Assembly: GCF_044788715.1 (NCBI RefSeq)
Contig: NZ_CP173170.1
Coordinates: 992,001-1,056,000 of the forward strand
Direction: 5' to 3'
From: Methylotuvimicrobium sp018830325
GTDB taxonomy: Bacteria > Pseudomonadota > Gammaproteobacteria > Methylococcales > Methylomonadaceae
Length of the DNA stretch: 64,000 bases
Shown in pieces: positions 62,683 through 64,000 of this stretch. Each line of letters begins with the position of its first letter. Positions within the stretch are counted from its first letter, which is position 1. The notes beneath the pieces are model-generated. The model ran no database searches. It saw only the letters and a program-made list of their open reading frames with translations, and had not been told where the DNA came from. The translations under genes and the position numbers were made by a program.

Positions 62683-63435
62683 TTACGCTAACTTTCTGCG
62701 CCAGGAAGTCACCAGTCCGATCATTGCTGTGCCCATCAGCCAAATAGCGCCTGGAACAGGTACATGGCTAACTGGTGCCGAGCATGAAGTGCAACTAGTG
62801 CCCATTACTTCAAAAAGATACGGCGATCCGTGTGCTCCAAGTGGATTCCAATAAGCGGCATAATACTGGCCGTCATGGCCGGCACCGTTATAAGACCATT
62901 CTATAGGAAACGACAGGCTTTCATTGCTGAGAAAGAGCCAATAGGCTGTGTTTGGTTGTAAAAGCGCGGCTTCATTGGGATCTTGCGAAGGTGCGTCGAA
63001 CCAAACGTCATTGCCGCCAAAGTGTTCCAGCTGCACAAAGCTGTCGGGAATCGATAAGTCGAACAGCTTGTCTCCGGGAATGTGAGAATCCCCTCCCAAA
63101 AAGTTGTTGCTATAAACAGCTAGCGATATGCCGTCGTTTCCGGACGAATCCTTAAGAGAGACTAAGTCGCCTGAAAAGTGACCGCCGGACGCTAAAGATA
63201 GGCGGACGCTGTCTAATAAGCAGCCATTAGGGCAGTTAAAAGGATCTACCGTAAATCGGCCGGCTGCCCAATCAGGTTCGCCGCCCTCAAAAAAGGGCGC
63301 TACAAGCGATTCGCCGCCGGAATATCCAAAAGGGAAGGTGTCGTAGATAGAAACTGATGCAGAAGCGGTACCGGCAAAAAGGCCCAGTGCAACGGCAGCG
63401 CTTAATTTTTTTAACGGTGCTTTAATTTTCAACAT
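62683..63435 (-). CDS. Exported choice-of-anchor-like protein with VPLPA-type tail
   Basis: A 250-aa secreted protein. A signal peptide (AAVALGLFAGTASA) is followed by a body resembling the choice-of-anchor R domain (YDTFPFGYSGGESLVAPFFE ... ALLQPNTAYWLFLSNESLS) and a tail VPVPGAIWLMGTAMIGLVTS then WRRK, a VPLPA/PEP-CTERM-type sorting signal. GAGGTAATT stands before the ATG. The leader upstream looks like a cyclic-di-GMP-I riboswitch, which would tie its synthesis to the surface/biofilm signal. Confidence 0.84.
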   Translation of the reverse strand: MLKIKAPLKKLSAAVALGLFAGTASASVSIYDTFPFGYSGGESLVAPFFEGGEPDWAAGRFTVDPFNCPNGCLLDSVRLSLASGGHFSGDLVSLKDSSGNDGISLAVYSNNFLGGDSHIPGDKLFDLSIPDSFVQLEHFGGNDVWFDAPSQDPNEAALLQPNTAYWLFLSNESLSFPIEWSYNGAGHDGQYYAAYWNPLGAHGSPYLFEVMGTSCTSCSAPVSHVPVPGAIWLMGTAMIGLVTSWRRKLA

Positions 63436-63460
63436 AATTACCTCTAATATGTTTGAAATT

Positions 63461-63548
63461 AAGTGCGGCCAGACTATCTGATGGAAAATGGAGAGTATCA
63501 GACTCTTGGCTTTCCGCCCCCGCCTCGCGACGGGTAAGGCTTTTAACT
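63461..63548 (-). promoter_or_regulatory. Candidate cyclic-di-GMP-I (GEMM) riboswitch
   Basis: On the minus strand the leader has a stem CCCGTC with loop GCGA and partner GGCGGG (GNRA loop), then GGGCGGAAAGCC, close to the GEMM word GGGACGCAAAGCC, then a second stem TCTGAT/ATCAGA and the closing GATAGTCTGGCCGC. Two expected bases differ (GGAAAGCC for GCAAAGCC; GCCTTACC for GGCAAACC). It ends about 25 bases before the start codon of the VPLPA-tailed gene. Looks like GEMM-I or a degenerate form. Confidence 0.5.
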
Positions 63549-64000
63549 TAATCGAGCTAAAAAATCCCTAGTGATTCAAGTTGTCTGGCTCGAGCAATTA
63601 AATGTGAGTATCGCCGAACCGTCCATAATCCAGGCATTATCCCAAATGCCTCATAAATTATTCGTTAGTTTCGTTAAAAAGCGCTTAAGGTAGAAAGTAT
63701 TTCATACGTTAAATGCGCTTTGGCTTGCCATATAGTAGGTGCTTGTAATTGACAAGGTATTTTTTTGTTTTCGCATAAAACACGTGCATAGAGCGTGCCA
63801 TCAGTCGATTTTGTTCTTTCAAGGCATTGAATTGTCAATTAAATAAAATGCATTTTGTGACGGAAGGCGCGTTTATTTTGGAAGCTTCATTTCGTGATGT
63901 AAAAATTATTGACAGTTTTATGTCTTAACAAAAGCTTAAAACGATTAAATCCGCCAAACGCCAAGAAAAGAAAATATGCATTGTTAATGAGAAGTATCAG
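63549..64000. other. Non-coding end of the window
   Basis: No gene. AT-rich, probably including the promoter of the riboswitch-controlled gene and the upstream part of a gene beyond the window. No member of the repeat families was recognised. Confidence 0.35.

Overview
The window looks like a chromosomal segment of a gammaproteobacterium, most likely a methanotroph of the order Methylococcales. This is an inference from gene content: a rluC / HAD phosphatase / SppA block as in pseudomonads, an flrABC-type flagellar hierarchy, a cytochrome P460 family protein, exported proteins with VPLPA-like C-terminal sorting tails, and many short palindromic dispersed repeats between genes. No rRNA, tRNA, CRISPR array or intact transposase gene was seen.

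Layout. 0.3-5.6 kb: rluC, a phosphatase, an SppA-like peptidase, a PepSY protein with an orphan OmpR-type regulator, and radA. 5.7-8.1 kb (minus): a CNNM/CorC-type membrane protein, a double-FHA protein and a PilZ protein. 8.6-20 kb: flagellar regulators flrA, flrB and flrC, then fliEFGHIJK, with good sigma-54 promoters before flrB and before fliE. 20.7-26 kb: UbiB-like kinase, cupin, DoxX protein with an MsrP-type molybdoenzyme, and cytochrome P460. 26-37 kb: a signalling island with a hemerythrin-containing histidine kinase, an MglA-like small GTPase, a second kinase, a receiver domain fused to a PilB/GspE-type ATPase, a receiver-PAS regulator, a GAF-PAS kinase and a GGDEF protein. 37.6-47.5 kb: chemotaxis genes cheR-cheD-cheB (minus) divergent from MCP-cheY-STAS-cheA-cheW-MCP (plus). 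48.4-56.8 kb: surface and envelope genes (FemAB-like acyltransferase, Arg-rich lipoprotein, GT10 and GT4 glycosyltransferases, ELM1-like protein, VPLPA-tailed protein). 56.9-63.4 kb: five paralogous secreted proteins of unknown function, three of them in 1061-bp tandem copies, then a second VPLPA-tailed protein preceded by a candidate cyclic-di-GMP-I riboswitch.

How it fits together. Most of the window serves motility and surface behaviour: flagellum assembly, chemotaxis, and a probable signal-controlled type IV pilus motor. The MglA-like GTPase, its adjoining kinase and the receiver-PilB fusion form the most unusual set, suggesting that pilus extension may be gated by phosphorelay and a polarity-type GTPase. 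Cyclic di-GMP is a recurring theme (PilZ protein, GGDEF protein, FleQ-like regulator, possible riboswitch).

The intergenic DNA is crowded with non-coding repeats: an 83-229 bp family with about 27-bp terminal inverted repeats beginning TATACC (seven copies plus fragments), a 65-bp palindrome nested in two of them, an element of roughly 270-360 bp with long inverted ends, a 110-bp repeat, and an inverted-repeat pair that brackets a two-gene regulator/kinase unit. Another point worth checking is cheR, whose conserved N-terminus is encoded but has no ATG, GTG or TTG; an ATT with a well-placed Shine-Dalgarno sequence seems to be the start.
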